DNA of 41,249 nt from an uncultured Acidobacteriota bacterium (GCA_903847195.1 CAINCZ010000153.1:1-41249), one strand, 5' to 3'; counted from the stretch's first letter, positions 1 to 7,768 are shown. Numbers and translations: made by a program. The notes: generated by a model from the letters alone, not told the origin.

Positions 1-168
1 AGCGAAACGGCTTTACGGGCAATGGCAATCGCGGGGGCAAGCGGAGGCTGGCGGGTGGACCACCGCAATCCCAGGTTAGCGCCCAAAGGCGGGGCGCGGA
101 ACCTGGGGCACCCGGCAGAGGTGGGGCACCTTGGCAATTAAGCGCGCAGACGACAAGAGAAGGACGCT
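1..168. other. Intergenic DNA downstream of the PatB-like gene
   Basis: No coding region is supported here. The stretch is the 3' flank of the minus-strand aminotransferase-like gene that ends at 169. Its only recognisable content is one copy of the hairpin repeat family (69-113). A second partial tail, GGGGCACC, follows at about 124-131. Confidence 0.6.
69..113 (+). repeat. Hairpin repeat, type A copy 1
   Basis: The left arm CCCAGGTT and right arm AACCTGGG are complementary, and GCGCC/GGCGC pairs add to the stem. The element ends in the family tail GGGGCACC. The 45 bp are identical to the copy at 6079-6123. It lies 55 bp beyond the stop codon of the gene ending at 169. Confidence 0.8.
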
Positions 169-1353
169 CTACTTCTTTCTCCAGTGCTCGACGGCGCGGT
201 TGAGGCGCGCGAGGGCTTCGTCGAGGGTGCGGCGGGGGCAGCCGAGGTTCATGCGCATGAAGCCTGCGCCCTCGGGTCCGAATTCGTCGCCGCGGTTGAG
301 CCATAGCCCGGCGTCGTGGAGCATGAAGTGTTCCAGCTGGTCGGCGTTGAGGCCGAGGCCGAGGCAGTCGAGCCAGGCCAGGTAGAGGCTGTCGGGGGGA
401 GCCACGGTGATTTCCGGAATGTTCGTCGCCAGTTCGGCGGCCAGATGGGCGTGGTTGCCGCGCAGGTAGTCGAGCAGCGCGTCGAGCCAGGACGCGCCGT
501 GGCGGTAGGCGGCTTCGCAGGCGAGGTAGCCGAAGGTGTTGGAGTTGCGGGCGCCGGTGCGGTCGAGCGTGCGCTGCAGTTCGCCGCGCAGGCGCGGGTC
601 GGGCACGAAGACGTGCGAGAGGCGCAGTCCGGCCAGGTTGAAGGTCTTTGACGGCGCCGAGCAGACGATCGTGCGCGAGGCGAATTCGTCGCCCAGCGAG
701 GCGAAGGGCTGGTGGCGCATCGCGGGGTTGAGCACGAAATCCTGATGGATTTCGTCGCTGACGATGAGTACGCCGCGCTCGAGACAGATTTCGCCCATGG
801 TGCGCAGTTCGTCGGCGCTCCAGACCTTGCCGACGGGGTTGTGCGGGTTGCAGAGGATGAACAGCCGCGTGTTGGGCTGAATGGCGCGGCGGAAGCGGTC
901 GGGATCGAACTGGTAGCGTCCGTCGGAGTCGGGCTCGAGCGGCACGCCGATGACGTGGCGTCCATTGGCCTCGGTGCCGGCGTGAAACGGGCGGTAGACC
1001 GGCATCTGCATGAGGACGCTGTCGCCGGGGCGGCTGAAGGTCTGAATGATGTGGAACAGGGCCGTGACCACGCCGGGGGTGAGCAGGATCCACTCGGGCC
1101 GCGGCGTCCAGTGGTGGCGCAGGCGGTGCCAGTCGATGACGGCTTCGTAGAATCCCGCGAGCGGCTTGTCGTAGCCGAAGACGCCGTGGTCGACGGCGGA
1201 GTGCAGGGCGTCGAGGACGGGGCGGGGCGCGGGGAAGTCCATGTCAGCCACCCACATGGGCAGCGGCTGGGGGCGTTCGGCGGCGGCGCGCGGCGCCCAT
1301 TTTACCGATCCGCTGTGCGTGCGATCGACCGGCTCGTCGAAATCAAAGGGCAT
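169..1353 (-). CDS. PatB/MalY-family PLP-dependent C-S lyase or aminotransferase
   Basis: This 394-residue fold-type I PLP enzyme is probably a cystathionine beta-lyase-type C-S lyase or aminotransferase acting in the cytoplasm. It starts MPFDFDEPVDR and has the family's PMWVADMDF segment (about 32-40), NPHNPVGKVW (169-178), DEIHQDF (200-206) and SAPSKTFNLAG (232-242), where K236 should bind PLP. Length and motif order fit the MalY/PatB group. The frame stays open further upstream, but that part translates interspersed repeat DNA, so the ATG at 1353 is the likely start. No sulfur-metabolism neighbour helps choose a substrate; a generic class I/II aminotransferase is the alternative. It stands alone, with repeats at both ends. 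Confidence 0.88.
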   Translation of the reverse strand: MPFDFDEPVDRTHSGSVKWAPRAAAERPQPLPMWVADMDFPAPRPVLDALHSAVDHGVFGYDKPLAGFYEAVIDWHRLRHHWTPRPEWILLTPGVVTALFHIIQTFSRPGDSVLMQMPVYRPFHAGTEANGRHVIGVPLEPDSDGRYQFDPDRFRRAIQPNTRLFILCNPHNPVGKVWSADELRTMGEICLERGVLIVSDEIHQDFVLNPAMRHQPFASLGDEFASRTIVCSAPSKTFNLAGLRLSHVFVPDPRLRGELQRTLDRTGARNSNTFGYLACEAAYRHGASWLDALLDYLRGNHAHLAAELATNIPEITVAPPDSLYLAWLDCLGLGLNADQLEHFMLHDAGLWLNRGDEFGPEGAGFMRMNLGCPRRTLDEALARLNRAVEHWRKK

Positions 1354-1426
1354 GGGTCTGGTCCTTGGCGGCCCGGATGACTGCGCTTTCGGGGCTCTCT
1401 TATTTGTATCAAACGGGGCGGGCGAA

Positions 1427-1459
1427 ACAGCAGATGCTTCGCTGCGCTCAGCATGACCC
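1427..1459 (+). repeat. Interspersed repeat, type D copy 1
   Basis: A 33-bp unit containing CAGATGCTTCGCTGCGCTCA. It differs by one base from the copy at 7716-7748, and diverged copies lie at 28759-28789 and 28825-28854. It sits between the PatB-like gene start and the dinB stop and does not encode a protein of its own. Confidence 0.7.
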
Positions 1460-1473
1460 GGCTTCAGGTGGTT

Positions 1474-1544
1474 CCCCCAGGTATGCGCCAAGACGGGCGG
1501 TGGCGGGACGCAGCTCTTGCGCGGCGCACACCCGGGCCACCTGG
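1474..1544 (+). repeat. Hairpin repeat, type A-like long copy
   Basis: It begins CCCAGGTATGCGCC and ends in CCGGGCCACCTGG, with a long internal loop. The same beginning occurs at 26065-26128. It lies about 30 bp beyond the dinB stop codon and is imperfectly paired. Confidence 0.55.
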
Positions 1545-1575
1545 GGATTATGAGCACATGAGTATCGTCTGGAGC

Positions 1576-2838
1576 TCAGGCTTTGTCTGGTTTCTTGTCC
1601 GGCTCTTTGCCGGGGAGGGCGGCGGGGTTTTCGTGGATGCGTTCGCGGAAGGTGCCGCGCATGGCTGAGCCGAGCGAGACGGCCCCTTCGCCGAACTTGT
1701 CACGGACACGGTCGGCGGCCGAGAGGGCCTGCTGCCAGCGTTCATGGCGGTCGCCGGTGAGCAGGTCGAGCTGGCCGGCGCTGGCGGGCGAACTGAACGA
1801 CGACGTCTGCACGCCGAGCAGGCGAATGGTTGCGCCGGGTTTCCAGTTATTGGTAAAGAGCTGGCGAACGACCGCGAGGATTTCGGTATCGACCTGCGTG
1901 TGTGCGCCGAGCGTGCGGGCGCGGGTGATGGTGGAGAAGTCGGAGTAGCGCAGCTTGAGCTGCACGGTGCGGGCGGCGAGGCGAGCTTCGCGCAGGCGGC
2001 GTCCGACCATCTCGGAGAGGCGGGCGAGGGTGGCGTCGAGGCGCGCCGGGTCGGCGGTGTCGCTGCTGAAGGTGTGTTCGTGGCCGATGGACTTCGGTCC
2101 CGAGTCGGCGCCAATCTCTTCGTCGAACCAGCCTCCGGCATCGAGTCCCTGGGCTTTGCCGGAGAGCGCGAGTCCCCACTTGCCGAAGCGGGCTTCAAGG
2201 GTGGGCGCGTCGAGCGCGGCGAGGTCGCCGACCAGGCGGATGCCCATCGCGTGCAGGTTCTGCTCCATGACCTTGCCGACACCGGGAATCTTGCGCACTT
2301 CGAGCGGGGCCAGGAAGCGCGCCTCGCATCCGGGCAGGACGTGGAGCATGCCGTTGGGCTTGGCCTGATCGGAGGCGACCTTGGCGACCAGACGCGAAGA
2401 GGCGATGCCGATGGAGCAGTTGAGCCCGGTGTCGGCTTTCACGGCCTGATGGAGAGCGTCGCCGGCAGCCAGCGGCGGACCGAGCAGGCGGCGGGTGCCG
2501 GTCATGTCGAGGTAGGCTTCGTCGATGGAGGCCATCTCGACGACGGGCGAGAACTGCTGGAGCACCTTGCGAACCTGCGCGGAGCACTGGCGATAGCGTT
2601 CGGGGTGGCCTTCGAGGAAGATGGCCTGCGGGCAGAGCTTGTAGGCCGTGCGCAGCGGCAGCGCGGAGTGGACGCCGAACTTGCGGGCTGCGTAGCTGGC
2701 CGCCGCCACTACGCCGCGCTCGTTGGGACGTCCGCCGACGACGACGGGCTTGCCCTTGAGCGAAGGGTCGTAGAGTTCCTCGACGGAGACGAAGAAGGCG
2801 TCCATATCGAGGTGAAAGATGGTGCGGGGGGGCGGCAC
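1576..2838 (-). CDS. dinB: DNA polymerase IV (Y-family translesion polymerase)
   Basis: This 420-residue error-prone DNA polymerase copies past damaged bases. The catalytic carboxylates are visible: D11 in HLDMDAFF and D106-E107 in SIDEAYLD. SYAARKFGVHSALPL (about 48-62) is the usual DinB palm/finger segment, and PGVGKVMEQNLHAMGI marks the helix-hairpin-helix thumb. A little-finger domain follows. Near residue 363 QLDLL matches a beta-clamp-binding pentapeptide. The tail is charged and ends in KPDKKPDKA-type sequence, somewhat longer than Escherichia coli DinB (351 aa). The start is a GTG at 2838, chosen because the catalytic motif begins ten residues later. I see no convincing LexA box in the short divergent upstream region, which is full of repeats. 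Confidence 0.95.
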   Translation of the reverse strand: MPPPRTIFHLDMDAFFVSVEELYDPSLKGKPVVVGGRPNERGVVAAASYAARKFGVHSALPLRTAYKLCPQAIFLEGHPERYRQCSAQVRKVLQQFSPVVEMASIDEAYLDMTGTRRLLGPPLAAGDALHQAVKADTGLNCSIGIASSRLVAKVASDQAKPNGMLHVLPGCEARFLAPLEVRKIPGVGKVMEQNLHAMGIRLVGDLAALDAPTLEARFGKWGLALSGKAQGLDAGGWFDEEIGADSGPKSIGHEHTFSSDTADPARLDATLARLSEMVGRRLREARLAARTVQLKLRYSDFSTITRARTLGAHTQVDTEILAVVRQLFTNNWKPGATIRLLGVQTSSFSSPASAGQLDLLTGDRHERWQQALSAADRVRDKFGEGAVSLGSAMRGTFRERIHENPAALPGKEPDKKPDKA

Positions 2839-2864
2839 GAAGGAAAGGTATCACGGGCATTGAG

Positions 2865-2894
2865 GAATCGGGTAATCGGGCAATCGGGTAATTG
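2865..2894. repeat. Tandem 8-bp repeat (AATCGGGT-type)
   Basis: The units AATCGGGT, AATCGGGC and AATCGGGT follow each other directly, with a partial fourth unit (AATT). They lie 27-56 bp upstream of the dinB start on its 5' side, so they may overlap its promoter. Confidence 0.7.
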
Positions 2895-2902
2895 AAAACG
2901 GG

Positions 2903-2924
2903 GCACTGAGCGCGGCATCAGTGC
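2903..2924. repeat. Perfect 7-bp inverted repeat
   Basis: GCACTGA and TCAGTGC are perfect reverse complements separated by 8 bases. They lie between the tandem repeat and the first hairpin-family element. It could be an operator or a small structured element; nothing identifies a binding protein. Confidence 0.5.
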
Positions 2925-2927
2925 AGC

Positions 2928-2964
2928 TCCCACTTCTGCCGACGGCAGGAAGATGCGGGGCACC
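2928..2964 (+). repeat. Hairpin repeat, type B diverged copy
   Basis: It starts TCCCACTTCTGCC and ends in GATGCGGGGCACC, an imperfectly paired member of the type B hairpins. The six bases before it match those before the copy at 3061. Confidence 0.6.
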
Positions 2965-3000
2965 AGCGAATACTCGACCCACCATGGAGGCTCGGAGGAG

Positions 3001-3054
3001 AGTCAACATCCCCACCCTAACGCGCCAAAGGCGGGCACGTGAGGATGGGGCACC
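3001..3054 (+). repeat. Hairpin repeat, type C copy 1
   Basis: The left arm ATCCCCACCCTAACGCGCC and right arm GGCACGTGAGGATGGGG pair with a few mismatches around a short loop, followed by CACC. Related copies lie at 17881-17932 and 19468-19519. Confidence 0.75.
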
Positions 3055-3060
3055 CGCAGC

Positions 3061-3097
3061 TCCCACATCTGCCAAAGGCAAACAGATGTGGGGCACC
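3061..3097 (+). repeat. Hairpin repeat, type B copy 1
   Basis: The left arm CCCACATCTG and right arm CAGATGTGGG are perfectly complementary, and the element ends in the tail GCACC. It directly follows the type C element, making a tandem pair of different stems just upstream of lutA. Confidence 0.8.
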
Positions 3098-3137
3098 AGG
3101 CTATGGCGGTTTGCGGTATGCTCATGGCGGAATGGTT

Positions 3138-3968
3138 ATGGCAAAACAGGTAGCGTTGTTGGTACCTTGCTTCGTCGATCAGATGGTGCCGCAGGTGGCC
3201 TTCGACATGGTGGCCGTGCTGCGGCGCATCGGGTGGCGGCTGGATTATCCCGAGGAGCAGACCTGCTGCGGGCAGCCCGCATTCAACACAGGCTACTGGG
3301 ACGAGGCGCGTCCGGTGGCCGAGCGGTTTGTGCGGGTGTTCCGGCACGCCGAGGTGGTGATCTGCCCTTCGGGTTCGTGCACGGCAATGGTACGCAAGTT
3401 TTATCCTGAGCTGCTGGCCAAGAGCGCACTGCGCGACGACGCCGTGGCGCTGGGCAAGCGCGTGTATGAGTTCTCGGAGTTTTTGGTGGACTACGCGCGC
3501 GTGACCGACGTGGGCGCGTACTTTCCGCACCGGGTGACGTATCACGACTCGTGCCACCTGCTGCGCGAATTGAATATTAAGGAGCAGCCGCGGACGCTGC
3601 TAAGAAACGTGCGCGGACTGGAACTGGTGGAGCTGCCCTATGCCGAGGAGTGCTGCGGATTCGGCGGCGGATTTGCGGTGAAGCTGCCGGAGATTTCGGC
3701 GGCGATGGGCGAGGTGAAGGCGCGCAACGTGGAGAAGACGGGCGCCGAATACGTGACGGCCTGCGACCCGAGTTGCCTGATGCACATCTCGGGCGTGCTG
3801 CGGCGCAAGCAGTCGAAGGCCAAGGCTATTCATCTGGCCAGCATCCTGGCGGCAGAGGAAACGTCGGTAACGGCGGGCGGCGCTGGCAGGACCTCCCAGG
3901 TTAGCGGCCAACAGCAGGCCGCGAACCTGGGGCACCCGACAGGGAATGCCGGGGAGGTGGCGCGATGA
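3138..3968 (+). CDS. lutA: L-lactate oxidation complex subunit LutA (Fe-S, CCG-domain protein)
   Basis: LutA is one of three subunits of the non-flavin L-lactate dehydrogenase complex that oxidises lactate to pyruvate. Two CCG domains are seen: CCGQPAFNTG (Cys 43-44) and CCGFGGGFAVK (Cys 172-173), each expected to help bind an iron-sulfur or heterodisulfide-reductase-type cluster. I chose ATG 3138, seven bases after GGCGG; an in-frame ATG at 3132 sits too close to it. The product is 276 residues, whereas LutA is usually near 240. The extra C-terminal stretch (about 248-276) is partly encoded by a hairpin repeat (3894-3937) inserted in frame. The stop overlaps the lutB start by four bases (ATGA), so translation is probably coupled. 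Confidence 0.93.
   Translation: MAKQVALLVPCFVDQMVPQVAFDMVAVLRRIGWRLDYPEEQTCCGQPAFNTGYWDEARPVAERFVRVFRHAEVVICPSGSCTAMVRKFYPELLAKSALRDDAVALGKRVYEFSEFLVDYARVTDVGAYFPHRVTYHDSCHLLRELNIKEQPRTLLRNVRGLELVELPYAEECCGFGGGFAVKLPEISAAMGEVKARNVEKTGAEYVTACDPSCLMHISGVLRRKQSKAKAIHLASILAAEETSVTAGGAGRTSQVSGQQQAANLGHPTGNAGEVAR
3894..3937 (+). repeat. Hairpin repeat, type A, inside the lutA reading frame
   Basis: It starts TCCCAGGTTAGCG and ends CGAACCTGGGGCACCC, matching the intergenic copies at 69 and 6079 at both ends with a changed loop. It is translated as LutA residues 252-267 (TSQVSGQQQAANLGHP). The element is open in the lutA frame, so it lengthens rather than destroys the gene. Confidence 0.85.
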
Positions 3969-5434
3969 CAACTGCCGCGCGCGATTCGCAGAAGCAGGCG
4001 ACCGGGGTGAAGCGACCTCCAGTGACGGCCGCCGCGAAGTTCGAGCATGATGCAGCGGTTAAGGCAGCCGACGACCGGCACCGGCTCACGGTACGAAACA
4101 ACATCGACACCTATGACGTTGCGCTGGCGGGCGGCAAGAAGCGGTTTGCCGACTGGGGGGCGGCGCGGCAGCGCTGCCACGACATCAAGTGGGAGGCCGT
4201 CAACCACCTCGATCGTTACCTGGAGGAGTTTGAGGCCAACGTGAAGCGGCGCGGCGGGCACGTCTTCTGGGCGGCCAACGCCGAAGAGGCACGGCAGTAC
4301 GTGATCGATCTGGCCGCAGCGCGCGGGGTAAAGACCATCGTGAAGTCGAAGTCGATGGTCACGGAAGAGATCCATCTGAATCCGGCGCTGGAGGCGCGCG
4401 GGTTGCAGGTGTGGGAGACGGACCTGGGCGAGTACATCGTGCAACTGCGTCACGAGCCGCCCTACCACATCCTGACGCCGGCGATGCACCTGACCCGTGA
4501 ACAAATACTCACGCTGTTCCGCGAGAAGATTCCCAACGACATCGAGGGCGAGACGCACGAAGACATCGTGGCGGCGGCGCGGCGGGCGCTGCGGCGGGCG
4601 TTCTTCTCGGCCGAGATGGGCATCAGCGGCGCTAATTTCCTGGTGGCCGACGCAGGGATGGTGGCGATCAGCACGAACGAGGGCAACGGGCGGCTGTGCA
4701 CCAGCATTCCCGGTATTCACGTGGTGATGGCAGGGATCGAGAAGGTGATCCCGCGGCTGCAGGACCTGGCGACGCTGTGGCCGACACTGACGACGGCAGG
4801 GACGGGACAGTTCCTTACTTCGTATTGCACGCTGATCGGCGGGCCGCGCACGGCGGAGGAGGTGGACGGGCCGCGCGAGTTCCACGTGGTGCTGCTCGAC
4901 AACGGGCGGAGCGCCCTGCTGGCCGACGCCGAGCAGCGCGAGGTGCTGCACTGCATACGGTGCGGCGCGTGTTTGAACGCCTGTCCGGTGTATCGCAACA
5001 TCGGCGGTCATGCGTATGGGACGACCTACCAGGGACCGATCGGATCGGTGCTGACGCCGCATCTGCGCGGGCTCGCGGAGTTCCAGCATCTTTCCCATGC
5101 GTCGTCGTTGTGCGGCTGCTGCACTGAGGTTTGTCCGGTGAAGATCGACCTGGCGCATCACCTGCTGCAGAACCGGCGCAACGCGGTGGAGCGCACGGAG
5201 CGGCCGTGGCACGAGCGGCTGGCGATGCGGCTGTGGAGCTGGACGATGATGGACGGACGCCGCTTCCGGCTGGCGGGCACGCTGGGACGCATGGCGCTGC
5301 TGACGCTTTATGGCGCGGGCGCGCAGAAGACGAAGTTCGATCCGCTGCGCGCGTGGACGGAGGCCAGAGAGGCGCCGCCACTGGCGCCGGTATCGTTCCA
5401 CGACCGCTGGAGGAGGACCGATGGCAAGCTCTAA
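3965..5434 (+). CDS. lutB: L-lactate oxidation complex subunit LutB (LUD domain, two [4Fe-4S] motifs)
   Basis: LutB (489 aa) is the large iron-sulfur subunit of the lactate oxidation complex. Residues about 60-300 form the LUD (YkgF-type) domain. Ferredoxin-type motifs follow: C330, C333, C336 and C340 in CIRCGACLNACPVYRN, and C383, C386 and C390 in CGCCTEVCPVKID, suggesting two [4Fe-4S] clusters. The remaining C-terminal part is a short helical tail. It starts within the lutA stop codon and ends inside lutC, so all three genes form one translationally coupled operon. No lactate permease or lut regulator is adjacent. Confidence 0.95.
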   Translation: MTTAARDSQKQATGVKRPPVTAAAKFEHDAAVKAADDRHRLTVRNNIDTYDVALAGGKKRFADWGAARQRCHDIKWEAVNHLDRYLEEFEANVKRRGGHVFWAANAEEARQYVIDLAAARGVKTIVKSKSMVTEEIHLNPALEARGLQVWETDLGEYIVQLRHEPPYHILTPAMHLTREQILTLFREKIPNDIEGETHEDIVAAARRALRRAFFSAEMGISGANFLVADAGMVAISTNEGNGRLCTSIPGIHVVMAGIEKVIPRLQDLATLWPTLTTAGTGQFLTSYCTLIGGPRTAEEVDGPREFHVVLLDNGRSALLADAEQREVLHCIRCGACLNACPVYRNIGGHAYGTTYQGPIGSVLTPHLRGLAEFQHLSHASSLCGCCTEVCPVKIDLAHHLLQNRRNAVERTERPWHERLAMRLWSWTMMDGRRFRLAGTLGRMALLTLYGAGAQKTKFDPLRAWTEAREAPPLAPVSFHDRWRRTDGKL

Positions 5435-6071
5435 GGTGGGCAGCCGCGAGCAGATACTTGGGCGCGTGCGGCGTGCGATGGCGGAGACGGCACCGCGACG
5501 CGAGGGCAACGCAGCGGGTCCGATCTTTGCGCCCGTGGAGAATGAAGATGCGCTGGCACGATTTCTAAGCGAGTGCGAGGCGACGGCGACGGAGTGCATT
5601 CAGGCATCGGGCGTGGCGGGGACGGCGGCGGCGTTACAGCAGGTGCTCAATTCCCTGCCCGAGGGCGAGGTTTATTTGCAGGACACACCCGCGCTGCGCA
5701 AGCTGACGCCGCCGGCAAGTGTGGCGGGGCGCACGCTGCGGTGGTCGAGCGAGGGCGCGCCGCGCGAGGAGTCGCAGGCGACGGTGAGCTTGTGCGAGGC
5801 GCTGGTGGCGCTGAGCGGATCGATCATGGTGTCCAGCCGCAACTGCGGCGGACGCGGCATCTCGGTGGTGGCGCCTTGCCACGTGGTGCTGGCGGGAGTC
5901 GATCAACTGGTGAACGACCTGGAGGCCGCGCTGGAACGCATCCGGCAGGTGGCGCCTTACAGTTCCTACGTGGGGCTGATTACGGGAACGAGCCGCACGT
6001 CGGACATCGAGAAGAAGCTGGTGCGGGGCGCGCATGGGCCGCGGCGCGTGGTGGTGATTTTGCAGACGTAG
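5421..6071 (+). CDS. lutC: L-lactate oxidation complex subunit LutC (LUD domain)
   Basis: LutC (216 aa) is the third subunit of the lactate oxidation complex and consists mainly of one LUD domain. The conserved region includes SLCEALVALSGSIMVSS and the C-terminal YVGLITGTSRTSDIEKKLV block with GAHGPRRVVVIL, characteristic of LutC/YkgG. The start at 5421 is fixed by a strong AGGAGG at 5411-5416, and the gene overlaps the end of lutB by 14 bases. A hairpin repeat begins only 7 bp after the stop and may end or protect the operon transcript. Confidence 0.93.
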   Translation: MASSKVGSREQILGRVRRAMAETAPRREGNAAGPIFAPVENEDALARFLSECEATATECIQASGVAGTAAALQQVLNSLPEGEVYLQDTPALRKLTPPASVAGRTLRWSSEGAPREESQATVSLCEALVALSGSIMVSSRNCGGRGISVVAPCHVVLAGVDQLVNDLEAALERIRQVAPYSSYVGLITGTSRTSDIEKKLVRGAHGPRRVVVILQT

Positions 6072-6078
6072 CATAGAG

Positions 6079-6123
6079 TCCCAGGTTAGCGCCCAAAGGC
6101 GGGGCGCGGAACCTGGGGCACCC
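6079..6123 (+). repeat. Hairpin repeat, type A copy 2
   Basis: Identical over 45 bp to the copy at 69-113 (CCCAGGTT...AACCTGGG, tail GCACC). It lies 7 bp after the lutC stop codon and may act as a 3'-end stem-loop of the lutABC messenger. Confidence 0.8.
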
Positions 6124-6127
6124 GCCC

Positions 6128-6160
6128 CCCCACCCTTCGCTGCACTCAGGGTAGGCCACC
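6128..6160 (+). repeat. Hairpin-like repeat fragment after lutC
   Basis: CCACCCT and AGGGTAGG pair imperfectly around a loop resembling the type D core (TTCGCTGCACTCA), and the element ends in CCACCC. It looks like a hybrid between the hairpin family and the type D repeat. Confidence 0.4.
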
Positions 6161-6201
6161 CGGTCTTTTCCCCCAGCAGCTTATCTTTCCCCTACTCAGA
6201 A

Positions 6202-6217
6202 TGCCCGCTTCAGGGCA
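6202..6217. promoter_or_regulatory. Short inverted repeat upstream of the ferredoxin-methyltransferase gene
   Basis: TGCCC and GGGCA flank six bases about 40 bp upstream of the ATG at 6257. It could be an operator or part of the 5' leader. The evidence is only the symmetry. Confidence 0.3.
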
Positions 6218-6256
6218 GAATATTGGGTCAATCATCAGAAGCGTCAGGAGGACCGA

Positions 6257-7618
6257 ATGGAGCCGTTCCGTCATCATGTGATCGTGTGTACCCAACCCAA
6301 AGCTGAGAACGTTGCCTGCTGCGGCGGCGCGGGCCGCGCGGTGCTGGGCGCACTCTACGAAGAACTGGGCAAGCAGGGCGGCGCGACCGACGAGGTGCTG
6401 GTGAGCGCCACCGGCTGCCTGGGCGCGTGCGAGAAGGGCCCGGTGGTGGTGGTGTATCCGGAGGCGGTCTGGTATGGACAGGTGAAGCCGACGGATGTGG
6501 CCGAGATTGTGGCGACGCACCTGAAGGGCGGCAAGATCGTGGACCGCTTGCAAGTAAAGAGCATGGACGAGTTGCGCGGCGAAATTCTCGACCACCGCAA
6601 GCAGTTCAACGCCATGATGGCGGGACGCGACAAGGGCGGCGTGGTTCCCGACGAACTGCAAGACCTGCTGCGCGCCTTCATGCCGGCGCGCACGGTGATG
6701 ACGGCGCTGGAACTGGACGTATTTACCGCGCTGGGTGAAGGCGCCAAGGCGGCCGACGTGGCGGCGAAGGCCGGCTCCGACCCGCGCGGCACCGAGGAGC
6801 TGCTCAACGCGCTGGTGGCGCTCGGGCTGCTGGTTAAGAGCGGCGGCGTTTACGGCAACACGCCGGTGAGCGCGCGCTTCCTGGCGACGGGCTCGCCCGA
6901 CAGCGCGCGGCTGGCGATGCTGCACAACGTGACGCTGTGGAACCAGTGGAGCGGACTGACGGACCGGGTGCGGCACGGCACGGCGACGGACCCGAACATG
7001 ATGAGGCCGTGGGCGGCCGACGCGCAGCTGCGTCCCGCGTTTGTGGCCTATATGGACCGCAACGCGAAGATGGGCGCACCGCTGCTGGCGCGCACGCTGG
7101 GCACCGGCTTCCAGAAGGTGCTCGACGTGGGCGGCGGCTCGGCGGCCAGCTCGATCGCGCTGGCACGGGCGAATCCGGTGGTGCAGGTGGAGGTGCTGGA
7201 GCAGCCCGGAATGATCGCCGTCACCGAAGATTACATCCGCCGGGCCAACCTCGGCGAGCGGGTGAAGGCGCGCTGCGGCGACATGTTCAAGGACAGCTTT
7301 GGACGCGGGTACGACTTGATCCTGATGGCGTCGGTGGCGCACATGTTATCGCCGGAGCAGAACCTGAGCATGTTCCAGCGGGCGTATGCGGCGCTGGCTC
7401 CCGGGGGGCGGCTGGTGGTGCAGGACTTCATTCTCGAAGCCGACGGCACGGCACCACGGTTGGGCGCGCTGGCGGCGCTGACGATGCTGTGCCTGAGCAA
7501 GAGCGGAGCGACCTACACCGAACAGCAGTACGAGCAGTGGCTGACGAAGGCGGGCTTCGCCGAGGTGAAGCGCGCGCGGCTGCCCGGCCCGATGAATTTG
7601 ATGATCGGGACGAAGTAG
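6257..7618 (+). CDS. Fusion of [2Fe-2S] thioredoxin-like ferredoxin and O-methyltransferase
   Basis: The 453-residue protein has two parts. Residues 1-95 resemble a thioredoxin-fold [2Fe-2S] ferredoxin: C11, C21/C22 and the pair C54-C58 in TGCLGACEKGP, with VVVVYPEAVWYGQV as in Shethna-type ferredoxins. Residues from about 130 look like a SAM-dependent small-molecule O-methyltransferase: a helical dimerisation region (ARTVMTALELDVFTALGEG, winged-helix ELLNALVALGLL), the SAM motif VLDVGGGSAASS and APGGRLVVQDFIL. A strong AGGAGG at 6246-6251 fixes the start. It follows lutC by 185 bp and probably has its own promoter. The ferredoxin part may pass electrons or act in binding; the substrate is unknown. 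I see no frameshift at the junction, so the fusion looks real. Confidence 0.85.
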   Translation: MEPFRHHVIVCTQPKAENVACCGGAGRAVLGALYEELGKQGGATDEVLVSATGCLGACEKGPVVVVYPEAVWYGQVKPTDVAEIVATHLKGGKIVDRLQVKSMDELRGEILDHRKQFNAMMAGRDKGGVVPDELQDLLRAFMPARTVMTALELDVFTALGEGAKAADVAAKAGSDPRGTEELLNALVALGLLVKSGGVYGNTPVSARFLATGSPDSARLAMLHNVTLWNQWSGLTDRVRHGTATDPNMMRPWAADAQLRPAFVAYMDRNAKMGAPLLARTLGTGFQKVLDVGGGSAASSIALARANPVVQVEVLEQPGMIAVTEDYIRRANLGERVKARCGDMFKDSFGRGYDLILMASVAHMLSPEQNLSMFQRAYAALAPGGRLVVQDFILEADGTAPRLGALAALTMLCLSKSGATYTEQQYEQWLTKAGFAEVKRARLPGPMNLMIGTK

Positions 7619-7637
7619 GGTCACCGGGCGGTTTACT

Positions 7638-7673
7638 TCCCACATCTGCTAAAACCGGCAGATGTGGGGCACC
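7638..7673 (+). repeat. Hairpin repeat, type B copy 2
   Basis: TCCCACATCTGC pairs with GCAGATGTGGG around AAAACC-type bases, followed by the GCACC tail. The 36 bp are identical to the copy at 12895-12930. It begins 19 bp after the methyltransferase stop. A truncated right arm (GGCAGATGTGGGGCA) follows at about 7677-7690. Confidence 0.8.
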
Positions 7674-7715
7674 ACGGCAGATGTGGGGCAATGGGGAATT
7701 GGCTGAACGGAGCGA

Positions 7716-7748
7716 ACAGCAGATGCTTCGCTTCGCTCAGCATGACCC
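7716..7748 (+). repeat. Interspersed repeat, type D copy 2
   Basis: Differs at one position of 33 from the copy at 1427-1459. It lies just before the bidirectional terminator-like hairpin at 7769. Confidence 0.7.
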
Positions 7749-7768
7749 TCGCAAGCCTGAGGCAAAAG

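Larger units (their letters stand above)
2839..3137. other. Repeat-packed divergent intergenic region between dinB and lutA
   Basis: No gene is supported. In order it holds three tandem 8-bp units (2865-2894), a 7-bp inverted repeat (2903-2924) and three hairpin-family repeats (2928-2964, 3001-3054, 3061-3097). The dinB and lutA promoters must lie in or between these, but I cannot identify -35/-10 elements with confidence. Confidence 0.6.

Noticed and set aside
3830..5599. 589-codon minus-strand open frame opposite lutB
   Set aside because: Rich in His and Arg with no domain pattern, and fully antisense to lutA, lutB and lutC.
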